Position numbers and translations under genes: made by a program
The notes under the pieces: model-generated
Database searches by the model: none
The model's input: only the letters and a program-made list of their open reading frames with translations
Told to the model about the DNA's origin: nothing
Shown: one piece after another, positions 25,476 through 37,194 of the stretch
Position numbering within the stretch: the stretch's first letter is position 1
Layout: each line of letters opens with the position of its first letter
Assembly: GCF_029227915.1 (NCBI RefSeq)
Contig: NC_079876.1
Location: forward strand, 18,726,001-18,790,000
From: Hydractinia symbiolongicarpus
Lineage: Eukaryota; Cnidaria; Hydrozoa; Anthoathecata; Hydractiniidae
Length of the DNA: 64,000 nt
Direction of reading: 5' to 3'

Positions 25476-25875
25476 TTGATTCCGCTTTGAACAGTGACAG
25501 GTGGATTTTGAAACATTTAGTACAAAAGTACTAAATGCTTAGTCATTAGTTTTCTTAAAAGTAAGTGTTATTGTTTCTATAGTTGTTAACAAAGCGGGCT
25601 TTATTTTAAAGCAGATGTGGTCGAATAACATAGCCAGTGTTGTGCAAGATTACTTTTTAAAGTTTTACGGAAAACTTTCCGTAAAGTAAATGCTAGGGGA
25701 CTGTGTGTCATAGGCCGATGATGGGCGTAACCTATGTTTTTATCTGAAGTGAGGAGGAATTATTACTGTTACTGATTATTAATGTTATACAAACGGACCG
25801 TCGAACCTGTAATACAAAATGGTGTCTGCGACGGATTGCCTATATAATAAGTCAACCAGATGGTTCTGATACATA

Positions 25876-26171
25876 TCTCTTTAATACTAGCCGTATTTTG
25901 TCTGTCTCTGCGCGGACCCCCCGTTGAGTTAGAAAATCGTGCTACGGCAACACGAATATCAAATGCGATATATTTTTATCTGCTTTGTTGCCACGGGTAA
26001 ATTTAAAGGACGGGCGAACCCGTGGATTTTATCACGGGCTAACGACTTCTATATTATAATATCCGTGTGCGTCTGTATATCACGCAAAATAGTACCGTAA
26101 GTAGCGAGACCCGCTTAAGTGGTATAAAAAGGATGGGCGACCTGTGGATTCTTCCACGGGCCGTCGACTAG
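25876..26171 (+). mobile_element. Helitron-like non-autonomous element(s)
   Basis: Starts TCTCTTTAATACTAGCCG after an A and ends with the hairpin CGTGGATTCTTCCACGG plus a short spacer and CTAG (26168-26171) before a T. That is the TC...hairpin-CTRR layout with A/T insertion expected of Helitrons. An internal hairpin CCCGTGGATTTTATCACGGG (26014-26033), followed by a second TCTATATTATAATATCCG start, suggests two short elements head to tail. The segment 25940-26020 recurs at 52318-52385. Confidence 0.55.
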
Positions 26172-27525
26172 TTTTATTTAATAAACGTGTCTATTCTATT
26201 CTTGCTGGCCGATAATCTTGTCCGAAGAGAACGGTTGCAGACATTTTATGATAGCGACGGCTACACCATTAAACATTAAAGTAAATACTTTTACACATGA
26301 AAGTAAATCACGTTTTTGACCACATATAAATCATAAACACGCGAATTATAAGATTTGACTATAAACATGCCTCGTGGTAAGGAGCTACACTAGCCAACTA
26401 GCTAACTAACTGGCCGCATTTCCTGTTCTCTCATGTCCTACTTCTCTAGAATGGGTTGTTTTACGTCATGCCCATCAATCAGAATTGTACTAACCTATGA
26501 CTTTGGTTATATAGTTATTGTTAGAAAGTGAAAGACGAATACTAGTCATCGTTGGCTACAACTAATTAGTTAGTTAGCTATCTCGCTTTCTGAAATCTTA
26601 CTTATGTGATATGTGATACGCGCATAATGCCTCTCATCAACTGATAATGAGAAGCATTATGCGCGTAGGATGCAACAGCTGTTTCAAAAAGCAGTTGCAC
26701 TTCAAATCGTTCAAGCCCGGCTAAATAATGCGTATTGACTTTTGCAGATGAGAAAAATCGAAAATCCGCAGTCGACCGACCGAATCATTTTTTTACTTTG
26801 TTTTAGGTTTTTACTTTGAGCAGAACACATACGGAACACGTAAGTTTATGTTGATATGTATATCCTGCATAAATATTCGTTAAATAATAACATTTTGATA
26901 GGTATCTCTCTGTTATACACATAAGTTGGAAGCTAGTATGTATTGTCTAAATAAACTGTTTTGGCTGAATATCCTAAAAACCATAGTTATCCCTGGTTGA
27001 CAAAAATGGTAGTAGTGGTTGCTAGTTTCACTTTTCAGCACATTTGCTTACCGTGTTTATATTATGTACATTTTGACTGCTCGGTCTAGCTATATTTTAG
27101 CTACTCGGTCTAGATATATTTTAGCTAGCTAGCTTGCTATCTCTACCCATCTAATCAGTATTTAAGATAGGTAGCAAGCTGGCAATCGAAAAAAGTGGCA
27201 AGGATGTAAATGTTATCGATAATAGATAAAAGTATTATGTGCGTTATTTCTGAACAAATGCAAACAATGTGGGCAGAATGAAAATTAAATATGTTTAAAG
27301 AAATCACAAATGCTACGTATCTTTAATAATTCCCGTTGGTTATGCGCGCGTTAACGATTAAAAACTTGAAATTTACAACACAAACCATCAAGTAGAATTT
27401 GTTTGCATGATTTAGGCACGTGGTTAGTTCGATTTCTTGATCTTTTTCGGATGTTACCACAAAATCTAAAATACCCGGATTTTCGGCCACTTTTTGGCAA
27501 TTTGTTATGCGATTTATGTAAAAAC
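26172..27525. other. Intergenic interval
   Basis: No gene supported. The one notable structure is a long hairpin at 26618-26666. AT-rich sequence with TAGCTAGC motifs around 26380-26600 and 27090-27190. Confidence 0.4.
26618..26666. repeat. 20-bp stem hairpin
   Basis: ACGCGCATAATGC followed by CTCTCAT pairs with ATGAGAA and GCATTATGCGCGT, one mismatch in 20 positions, with a 9-nt loop. It is too short for a typical animal miRNA precursor. It may be a folded transposon relic or a cruciform-forming site. Confidence 0.6.
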
Positions 27526-27600
27526 CATAGGTTAATATTTATCATAGCATTCTCTTTTGAGAATGAAATACGGATGTGCTATGATAAATATTCACCTATG
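27526..27600. repeat. 24-bp inverted repeat with nested hairpin
   Basis: CATAGGTTAATATTTATCATAGCA (27526-27549) pairs with 27577-27600 with a single mismatch. The 27-nt loop itself contains TTCTC...GAGAA. About 40 bp of this unit (GCATTCTCTNTTGAGAATGAAA and on to CTATGAT) recurs directly at 27817-27855. Confidence 0.7.
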
Positions 27601-27630
27601 TATATACACCATTCGGATAAACTATCTGAG

Positions 27631-27741
27631 TTCATTGCTAATATATTGCCGCACGTAGTGTAGTGGGTTTGTCTGCGGATCCCAGTTCAGGGGACCGCGG
27701 ATCGAATCCCGCTCACTGCCAAGCAATATGTTAGTAATGAA
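27631..27741 (+). repeat. tRNA-like sequence flanked by 19-bp inverted repeats
   Basis: The 73-nt interior (27650-27722) has TAGTGTAGTGGG, a match to the pol III A-box, and GGATCGAATCC, one change from the B-box. The acceptor arms do not pair, so a working tRNA is unlikely. TTCATTGCTAATATATTGC and its inverse (two mismatches) flank it exactly. A tRNA-derived mini-element is the simplest reading. Confidence 0.45.
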
Positions 27742-28630
27742 CAAAGTAGTTCTTCTTCAATATGACTTGCACGCATTATACTTGCCCGTCATGATCAGAG
27801 GTCTGATCGTGGTGAAGCATTCTCTGTTGAGAATGAAATACGGATGTGCTATGATTTCACCTATGTCTATAAGATTTTCTTTGTCATCTGGGCGTGGCGA
27901 TCGGAATTCATTATTCCAGATAAAAAAAACTTCGTTTTATACACACTGCTAAGCATGAATATTTATTAATTCTTAACAACAACAACAACAATACAAGCAC
28001 GAAGGCACTTACCGGGACATAATGTGTGATGTGTTTTTCAAACACATAGCGGGACACATTTTCTATTAGAGATATCTTAAATAACTATACAGTGGGCTGT
28101 TCGAAATTACGAATAACAACGAAATTACGGCATAACAACAACAAAAACAACGACAACAACAAGACAATACACTTTAAAATAATACAATCACTTTTTTCTC
28201 ATTTCATCTATATCAATGGCCATAATATTACTATTAAAATCCCTCATAGGACCTCATAGGAGAATTTGGTATGTTTTATTAATGTATCACTTAAGATTTA
28301 GTTGACATAAGCAAATAGCAAAGTTCACTTGGCTAAGATACGCACTGGTAATGTTCACGGATAACTCATTGCTTCTTTAGTTTCCAATTCGCAGATTGAA
28401 AAACATGATTTAAGAACTTAACCCTATAATTTGAATCTCTCTCTCTGAACATGATTTCTTCTCAAAAGGTTAGAATTAGAAAAAGTCAACTTTCAAGAGA
28501 AATTAGCTGTTTACGTTTGACTTCTTAAAACTTTGTACATACAAAGAAAACGAGTAAAATGCTTAATAATTGTGCAATTTGGCTTTGACTTTTGTGTACC
28601 TTTACTTAAGTCAATTGGCGCAGAATATAC
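27742..28630. other. Intergenic interval
   Basis: No exon supported. Contains the second copy of the 40-bp unit (27817-27855) and AAC-rich simple sequence (27975-28000 and 28125-28175). The last few hundred bases may be 3' UTR of the MYND paralog that ends at 28631; no clear AATAAA was seen close by. Confidence 0.45.
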
Positions 28631-30384
28631 CTATTTCTTTTTAATGTCAAAAGACAGTGTAAATACGTTAGGTCTTTGAAGACAGTTACATATGTCTGGT
28701 CCACAAATGTCCGTTATGTTTACATCGAACTCATCGACGTCGAAGTAATACTCCAAAAATTTGTGGCGATACTTAAGCGCAAGGATGCGATTGCTTATAT
28801 CCAAGGGATATATAACAAAAGCATCTCTCCTGAAATATGGAATGTAGCCATCACTATGACGTTTCATGAAAAAGCCGTGTAAAACTTTCTTTTGCTCCAT
28901 GTGGACTTCCAACCGTTTTTCATCGTATTGAAGTATATGTGTTCCAAAGACAATTGTAGACCAATTCATAAAATGCATAGAATGGGTTGTTTCTTTATTC
29001 GAGCAAGCGTAAGCAAGTTTAAAGAAGGATTCCTTTCTAATGTAATCAGCCACGTTGTTCCAGTTAATGTGATGAGGTTCCAATGATTGAATATGTTCTT
29101 TGGCTTCCTTGTTTTCCAACTGGACTGTCATAACACGAAGCGTACATTTCACTTTATCTGCTGTTATCAACTTCATCAATGCTTGTAGTTTTGACTTGTA
29201 GTACGTTGTCACACTTCTAAGAAGGCTCCCATCGTACTTAAAGTCTTCACTGCAATTAAAGGATTCTAATAATGTACCTTCTTGTCGTCGGTAACGCCTA
29301 AAATGGGAAACCATCGAAAACATGGAGACATTGCCGTGACATTGTAACTTTAATTGACCGAATATCTGTCCGGTCAACTCGTATCGACACATTTCGATAC
29401 GATCTTGTTTTTCTAACAAAGAGCTAATAGCTTTGAGTGGATCGAATAATACAAATTGTGCTTGCCATCTGTTAATTGCTTCATTCAGGGTAAGTGTGGC
29501 GTCTCTCCAATGATTTATTAAATCATTTATATCTTGCGCGAGTTTGGTAGTGGTGATCACACTATCGCATGCCTTTCTAAATTCCTTTAATGTTTGATTG
29601 CACCAGCCTGTGGAAAACCAAACTTCAAGGATTGAATTAGGATTTAATTGCATTTTTATCATTTCGTAAATAATCAACGAACGAGCCACACATATCTCTG
29701 ACATGTCAAATCCATAGAAATTTACTTTGTCACCTGAACCACCTGTAAATACTCCCATTACAAGTTGAAGTAAGTCCACATATCCAATAAAGACATAGGT
29801 TTTACCAAAATCAAAATATTTTTCCTTTACAGGAGTATTGCGAAACAACTGATAAACTTCCTTAGGATAAGTGGCCTCAGGTCGGTTCTTATATATGTCT
29901 CCCAGGCGTGGGTTTGCATCCAAAAAGTGAGCTAATTCAGTTGTAATCATCTGAAAACTTTGCTTCAGTGAATGTGCATCCCATTCCATTATATCCAATG
30001 ATAGTTCTGTTTCACCAAATTTTTCATGCTGTTCATAAGCCCAATTTAAAAAAAAAGTGTTTACATCATCATTAGGATACGCTTGGCAGTACTCGAGAAG
30101 GAAATTAGGAATCGGAACATCTTTTAAATAATTTTTTTTGAATGGCAGGGTCATAAAAAAGTTAAGAGCTTTTCTTAAATTTTTTGCCGATAATTCTTCC
30201 CCTCTACCGCATTGAATTTGCGCACTCTTCTTGATGTTGAGAAGTACATGTTTGTTTATGTTGCTTCCAATGGTTTTTCTGACAATTTCTACTGCAGTAT
30301 ATTCGTTTCTTGCAACAGCCACACCGAAAGCTTGCCTCTTTCAGCAAACAGCCATAACAAACTGTGAACTTCTTTTCATCTGAC
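28631..30384 (-). pseudogene. MYND zinc-finger paralog 2, frameshifted after the finger
   Basis: The body (about 30210-28631, some 520 residues, no intron) is the full-length version of the family seen at 12.7-13.9 kb. It has GKTYVFIGYVDLL, CVARSLIIYEM, ILEVWFSTGW, a helical middle and HFMNW near the end. A complete MYND finger (CYGC, CGCC, YCSRNC, HWKQHKQTC) is encoded at about 30363-30250 but one frame away. It hits TAG at 30206-30204 where the body's frame takes over, so one small indel separates finger and body. The long open frame covering this region therefore begins with out-of-frame residues. CTATAG at 30385 looks like a splice acceptor, so a 5' exon is expected upstream. The function of the body is unknown to me. 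Either a recent pseudogene or a sequencing error in a live gene. Confidence 0.75.
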
Positions 30385-32459
30385 CTATAGTTAAATAATA
30401 AGATTTTATATAAAGTCTAGAACTCTGTTAATATTTATTTCTATTTACACTGATGAAGGCAAAGGAGATCGCAAAACAGTTTGCGATAAGGATCCTTTAA
30501 GGTGTATCTTAGGAAATATTCATGTTCTAAGATAGCAAATGAAATAGTAAAATTTGGAAAATATTCATCCTAACTAACCCAGCATTAGTACTTGTATGAT
30601 ACACATGTTCTTTTTAAAGAAAACCTGAAATATTTGATCTTTTAATGGCAGGAAAAAAACGAGCTTTAATGTTCACACCTAGATGTAAAAATATGGTCAG
30701 TTGTAATAGCTGTTCAAAAAAATTAGAAGCGTTCTTCTCTGATTTTTTTACAGGTGCCTGTGGTCAAAATATGTTATTACCTAGGTATTCAACAAAAACT
30801 AATGTGGTAGCATATTTTAGACAAAACTGTGCTGCGCAAATAGATATTAATTTTTTAACTTAGTTTCCAGTACTTTGGCATTTTGCTTTGTCATTTAGCT
30901 TTTTTCTTTATTACGATATTTAACACTTTTCAAGTTGCCAGAACATTTATGTTAAAACTCGTTGGATGTTTTTGCTTATCTATGAGATTGTTCCGCGAAT
31001 AAGGTATTCTTGCTATGCAACGAAAGGATATATTTTTTCAATGCAGACTTTTTATTCAACTTTCAAAAGCTACTGGATCCGTGTATGTATACTGCCCAAC
31101 ACATTTAAATTGAACACAATCACATCAGTTGTCATCAGTAAACGGCCAGTAGGCATATATTATCCCAATGACGTCATTAATTGGTCCTGTTTTGGTCTAG
31201 AAGTCCCCCATCAAGATAGAATATTCTATTGTTGACATTTTTTGAAAGAAGTAGAATGTCTTTATTGATTCGTCTGCTGCAATTTTCCTTATCTTAATGG
31301 CGTCTATTTATGATCGTTTAAAGTACACCCAATAAACGTCAAACAAGGAAGTCCTTTTTTACCATTTTCAGGATGAATTATTAGTGAAGTCCGTAGATTA
31401 TGCCATTAATTACGTCCTAAAACAGACGTTGCCATTCGAAAGTTGCTTGCCGTTGATTGTGGGATGTCTATTGAAAACCAACGCGATAAAACTCTTTATT
31501 TATTTTCCGGAAGGTCAAACATTAAGATTCAACTAGTACCAAGAATTGTTGAAGATAGATGTGAGGGATAATGTAAAAAAAAGATTGAGAAGGTAAGTAT
31601 AGAAAAACATTACTGCTCACCATTATTTCTTGTGCCAAGTTATAATAAGTATATCGAATTCACTATCGTACAGATTTTTATAAGCATATCCAGGTTCGGA
31701 TAACATATTGCTCACTGTTAGTGCATTCTTTTTTTGTATTTTCTTATATTTCTTGTTTCTTTATTCACAATTGGATATATTCATAGACACTACCATTCCG
31801 TCTGAACATGGCTTTATTTCTTTGTTATATGGACGGTATTGTGCAGTCGAAACAAACAGCCGAAATGTAAGCAGCTTAGTGCATCATCCCGAATCTCCAA
31901 TGCTCAGATATTTTTCAGCAAATAGTTTACTACATATTTGAATTTAAATATTTTGGCTTGGATTACTACTTGTACGTGAGAAATGAAAATACTTTTGTGC
32001 TAATTGTAAAATAATTTTTAGTGACGACGGTTATTAGTAGCACGTACGCGCAAAACTTTATGTTGTGCGGTAGAAACCATTACGTTGAAATTTATAGTGT
32101 AATAGAAGTCAATTCAAAGCATTATATTTGTTAGAGAAATTTGGAGGACTTGAAGGGGCTACAAAACGTGCCATTGATTTTTGACTTTAGTGACTTACAA
32201 GAAAGTGCAGCTTATGGCGGAGGAAATAATTATGAGGAATATGAGGACAAAAACAACACCTTTATCATTCTTGGATATTTACTGACGCCAGATATAACTG
32301 AAAACGAAAGAAAAGTCTTACAAATATTCAATATACATATTTTTTTTCTATAAAAGCTAAAAGTTTTAAGCTTCTAAATTTTGCACAGAAACGTACCAAA
32401 TTACTACATATAAAGCCAGTTGAAGCAAAAACAATAACGTTAAAATCATTTTCGAAGTA
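30385..32459. other. Intergenic interval
   Basis: Should contain the first exon and promoter of MYND paralog 2, but neither could be fixed. A 72-codon plus-strand ATG frame at 30645-30863 has five cysteines but no known pattern. Other frames (31708-31941, 32141-32353) show no domain. Confidence 0.4.
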
Positions 32460-33401
32460 TCTCTTTAATAATAACCGTATTTTGTCTGTCTGTCTGCGAA
32501 AGCTGTGTTTCAATATATTTTCGCGGGTGAATGAACAAAGGCCATTTTGATTTTGAAAGTAGTCGGTGTGTGGAAGGTTTGTAGGCCTGTTTGACTTTTC
32601 TATCTTCTAAAAACTTTATATTTTTTTAATGTTAGTTTTCTCTTTGTTTGCAATGTTAAGATAAATATATTGTTACGATTTTTAGCTGTATACAGATCTT
32701 AAACGCACGAGTTTTGGATTTTTGGCTAGGAACGAAGATTTTGCTGGCCAGCGAGCTTATTACTATTTTGTATGATATGAGAGCACTTCATCCTTCAGCC
32801 AATTTATTTTTATGTTGAGGATGTAGCCATTTAGCTAGCTATTTGGCTAAAAAGTGAGAGTATAAAAATGCAGTTTGGCTACCACAATATTCTTAAGCAA
32901 TAATTCTTATGCTAAATGCTGTTAGCTAGCTAGGTAGCTACATCTTTTATTATTTTCCTGAAATCCAAGCGGTTTACCTTTACTAAGGGATCAGCAAACT
33001 GACAGTTAATTTTTAAACTTTCTCGGGAGTCACGGCTGTACGAATGTGCGACACTTTTTACCTGGACTAACCGCCCAGCCCGGTGTTAGCAATAAACTTT
33101 TTCTTGTGTTTTTATTTAAACAGGGTCAGCGAGAAACTTTTTTTTTAAAGTGTATTATCCCTCTATACGCGTCATCGTTGCGGGAAAGTTATTTTTTGAA
33201 AAATACGTTTCAGTTGCAACACTATAATGGTGTATGCGCTTTACTTGATTTATAACATACTGCATACCTGTACTAAAGCGCTCCACCTGATCGTGTGGCA
33301 GAGTTTACGTCTGTTATTAGGCGCTCCAGCGAGTGTTCACTGCTGGCTCACGCCTTGACTTGTGGCTTACCCCGCGTTTCGACGCCGGGTTTACCAGCTA
33401 G
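32460..33401 (+). mobile_element. Helitron/Helentron-like non-autonomous element 1
   Basis: Starts TCTCTTTAATAATAACCG after an A at 32459 and continues with TTTGTCTGTCTGTCTGCG. The interior has units of the ~150-bp GCCTATA repeat. The 3' end is an imperfect CCCGCG...CGCCGGG hairpin, a short spacer and CTAG at 33398-33401. It is followed without a gap by another element start. Central tandem repeats between a TC start and a 3' hairpin are typical of HINE-type elements. No protein is encoded. Confidence 0.5.
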
Positions 33402-34246
33402 TCTCTATAATAATAGCCGTATTCCGTCTGTCTGTTCGTGCGTCAAAAGCAACTTGTGTTAACCACGCACTAAATTGCGCATAACTCTTTGATCTTTTTG
33501 CTACGCTATTTTAAAATTTTATTTTATTTTGTCTTTTGCGTAGTTTCACAAAAGTTTAATTTAAAAATTTTCTTATACAAAATTTATGGTTAATTAACTT
33601 TTATTGTTCCTTCGATGCAGTTTCTTTGTTATAAATAACTACAGTCAAAGTTGCGGACAATTAATTTGCGTTGTCTATTTCATTGAGAAAGTTTTAATTA
33701 TTCGCGCCTTTTCAAGGAAATTAACAGAAACAAGTTTTGATAAGAGAAGGAGAACAATAATTTTAGAAAGATTTTGTAAGTGATTTTTGTTTGTTCTAAA
33801 CATAAATGTGGAATTTATTTTGTAAATTTTGTTTCATCTTCAAACCATTTATATTTTTAATGACAACAATAAACCTGTATGTGCTCATTTTTTTGTTGAA
33901 ACTTATTGTTTTTCAAACTGAACAAAAAGTGTAAGAAAATGTCAAATTTAGTTTTTTAAAAACTATTAAACTCAGGCCGTAAAAATGCACAAATTATTGT
34001 TAAACATGTGAATTTTACGAGTGTAGTTTACACTGCTTCCGTGTATATTTCCAGGGACCATGACTACCGCAGAGTAATTTAATAACAGATGCGCAAAATA
34101 ATTTCATAACAGATGCGCAAATTAATTTCATTAACAGATGCGCGAAATATTTTCATTAACAGATGCGCGAAATATTTTCATTAACAGATGGGCTAAATAA
34201 TTACGTCAGCTAATTCCCGTGGATTGTTCCACGGGTTAACGATTAG
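33402..34246 (+). mobile_element. Helitron/Helentron-like non-autonomous element 2
   Basis: Starts TCTCTATAATAATAGCCG directly after the CTAG of element 1 and carries GTCTGTCTGT close to the start. It ends with the perfect hairpin CCCGTGGATTGTTCCACGGG (34216-34235) plus GATTAG. A 25-26-bp minisatellite sits just before the hairpin. The head-to-tail order with element 1 suggests rolling-circle style tandem insertion or insertion at an element end. Confidence 0.5.
34075..34200. repeat. 25-26-bp minisatellite, 5 units
   Basis: Five units of the form TAACAGATGCGCRAAATAWTTTCAT lie end to end. The last reads GGGCTAAATAA. They sit inside the Helitron-like element, immediately upstream of its 3' hairpin. 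Confidence 0.8.
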
Positions 34247-36238
34247 TTAAGTATAATAACCTTAGAGCTATTTCAGTATAGCATGTTTAACAAGCATAGT
34301 ACAACCTGTGTTGTGTTGCCTCCATTGCAGAACAAACTTTCGAATTTACTGTTATGCATTATATTGTGCATCTTACTTTACCGCCAAAAAAAGAAAACCG
34401 AATGAAAATGTTTCTATTTTTGCATAAGAGCATTAAAAAGTAGAAAATCATAAAGAGGTCATATCTATGTGTCATTTGGAAAACCAAATTGATAGCTATT
34501 TGTGCAAACTCGAAACATGTTCTGAAAACGATGCACCTTGATTCGGTATTTAAAGAGAAAGCCAGTTCTTCTATTTCTATTTGTTTTGTACTTATTTTTT
34601 TCACGCTTGTTGGTGTTACGTGTGCCTTGGACATAATGTTTTCTTTAAGGGATGTCCTAAGAACACACATCACGTTAAATTTTCGTATTACATTTGTGCC
34701 CAGGACAGGCCTTCTTCCAACGTAGCTATTTTAAAAGATGCCCTGAAGATACAACAAAACTAATGCAATGTTAAGACCCCTTCAGCACGTTAAACATGTG
34801 CCTAAAAAAGATGTCCTTATGATGAATCTACTTAGGCAAAAAAGCAATATGAAATACCCGTCATTTGAATTTTGGTGACGTCAGGAAAAACCCACTAATG
34901 TAAAAAACTTGCTAGAAGTTTTTTAACCCACTGCATTTATTTTTGCAGTTTGAAATTTTGTTGGTAAAAATGTATTGTTTTTTGTCTTTTTGATAAGCTG
35001 TTACGAGGTATTGAGGTTTAAAGGTATCATGATGACGTCATTAACTTAACTATTCCAATACGATTGTTTGACCAAAGTTTAGGAAATTAGACCCAATTTG
35101 GTCTCAGATCCCCAGGTACCTAGACGCCAAATAAATGTCGCTTACTTCCATTTGTTTTTAAGCCATTTAACCTCACACTAAAAAGTACAATTTTGAAGCA
35201 ACAATGACTTTAAAAAAATTTTACAACTCCATTTGAAATTAAGTGTTGATTTGGTTACAAAAAAGGAACCATTGTTATTTTTATTGGTATTATTACTTTT
35301 TGGCATAATTATAGATCATAGCATCTTCGGTGGTGGAGAGCTGATAATAATGTAGGCTTGTGTCTTTAAAGTATAGACTATACGTATGCACTATATTATT
35401 ATTTTGTCCATAGAATCACAAAATACTGCTGTGAACACTAATGCTAAAATTTTCATTTGAAAATTCTTTCCTAGACTTTTTTTTATTCTTTTATATGATT
35501 TTTCTTATAAGATTTAGAGGTTTTATTACACAATACGTAACGAAGAAACCAGATTATTATTTCTATAGGAACTTTTAAAAACAGCTGGCTATCTAGAAAC
35601 TCAATGTTATTTGACTCATTTGTACACCAACCTAGGTCATATTCCTTTTTAACTTTTGACTTTTTGCTAATTAAACAAAAATAAAGTGTGTTAGGTTCTT
35701 CTTTTGAACTTAATGGCTTTGTGCTATAATAATTCCACAACTATATCTAGCAAGTCCCTTTAGCTAGCTAAAAACCTTAAAATTAATATATATAAGAGTT
35801 GTATGTACTATGCTAGCATGTTCTAATTAATGCGCTAACTATTGCTCGATCAAAACATCAATTCTTTTTTTATTAATCGTAAACATAAATTTCAAGGAGT
35901 TACACATAACCAGAAGAAACTGCTAATTAAAATTGCTGTCTGCAACATGCAACGGGATATTTTTAAGCAGAAGCTGAGCATTTTTGGCTAGCCTCTGTGA
36001 ATCTTTTTTTATTTGTATTCTTTCTTGCGTTATGGGTATTGCCCACAATAAGACGAATTAGCACTAGCTATTGTACTAATGTTTTCCTCTGTATTTATAG
36101 ATTTTGTTTTGCAAGCATAACGTAGGCATACACTAAGCCTGATTGTGTTTATTCTACAGGTATACTTCTTCTGATTTCGAATTTGTACTTGCTTATAAAA
36201 AACATGTATTTTTAAACGTTGAAAAAAATGTTGCTTAC
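34247..36238. other. Intergenic interval with dispersed repeat
   Basis: About 34860-35150 is a copy of the dispersed family also at 41.3-41.8 kb, sharing the order TGACGTCA, AAGTTTTTTAACC, GATGACGTCATTAA and CCCAATTTGGTC. A minus-strand frame at 35483-35740 (85 codons, non-ATG start) shows no domain, and its phase does not match the MYND exon upstream, so it was not joined. Confidence 0.45.
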
Positions 36239-36441
36239 GTCTCATTTTTTGCCCTCTGCGAATTAATTTTGTCTTCATTTTCTTCTTTTTGCTCCCTCAC
36301 CATACACGTTTTCTTGTGACCATTCTTCCAATGTTGTACTTGACATTCACGGGAGCAGTAAAAAGCGTCTTTGCATCGTCCACAATGCTTCGAGCCTTCA
36401 TTTATTTGACAGTTTAAACAAGTTCTAAAATTTGATGCCAT
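36239..36441 (-). CDS. MYND zinc-finger first exon (partial gene)
   Basis: The ATG at 36441 opens MASNFRTCLNCQ. Residues 8-46 form a complete MYND finger: CLNC, CGRC, YCSREC, HWKNGHKKTC. A charged Glu/Lys stretch follows, and a GTAAGC donor at 36238 leaves phase 2 just before an in-frame stop. The downstream exon was not found; the frame at 35483-35740 does not fit in phase. The finger differs clearly from those of the two paralogs at 12.7 and 28.6 kb, so it represents another branch of the family. MYND fingers bind partner proteins, and the role here is unknown. If the donor is not used, a 68-residue protein would result. Confidence 0.6.
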
Positions 36442-37194
36442 CGATTGAAGATTTAAAACTTACTAATATTAAAGTTTTAAAAGTAACATTCACATTTGAA
36501 TTTTCTTTTTGTCTTGGATCTCCTAAACTCATGATCAGAATAACATAAAGATATGACTTTTGTCATCCAAAACGTTTTAAAGTCAGGGGCGGATCCAGAC
36601 TTTTTCAAGACTTAGTCAAGACTGAGTCTTGAATTTAGCAGCTGGGGGCTAAATTTTAAGCTTTGCGGGTACAAAAATCGCCGAAAAATTGTCTTCCGAT
36701 TTATCTAGTTATTAATAAAATTGACCAAAAGAAACGCTAAGCTATAACAAAATCTCCTAAGAACATCTTTTATAAGAATCAAATCTCCGTCTTACACGTC
36801 TTATTTTAAATAGATAAAACCACTAAAATTAACAGGGATTAACTACAATAAAGTGAGACAATTGTGAATATATTTCATTATTTATAAACTCCTGCTGTTT
36901 CTGCCAATATCAGGCTTCATCAGCATGACTAGGTGAATCAAATGATCACACCAGCCATGGACAGCAAAATAAAACACAATAATAACAAAAACAATAAGAA
37001 TATGGAAAGATCAGGATAATGAAAATGAAATATACATACATGTGATATGATACAAACACACCTCAACCCATGTATTTGTTCAGATATATTTGTTTATTTA
37101 TAGGGCTAAACTCAAGTTTCGTTTGAACTTTAAAAGAAGAATTAAGAAGGGCTTTTTACTGCTTTTTGCATGCTGAAATAGGAAAATGCAACTT

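Noticed and set aside
27650-27722. Functional tRNA gene
   Set aside because: The A-box is good but the acceptor arm does not pair and the T-stem is irregular.
29116-29621. The block absent from MYND paralog 1 read as an intron
   Set aside because: It is fully coding in paralog 2, and no alignment register gives GT at the start and AG at the end.
35483-35740. 85-codon minus-strand frame as second exon of the MYND gene at 36.4 kb
   Set aside because: The donor leaves phase 2, and the available acceptors give stops in that phase; no domain supports it.
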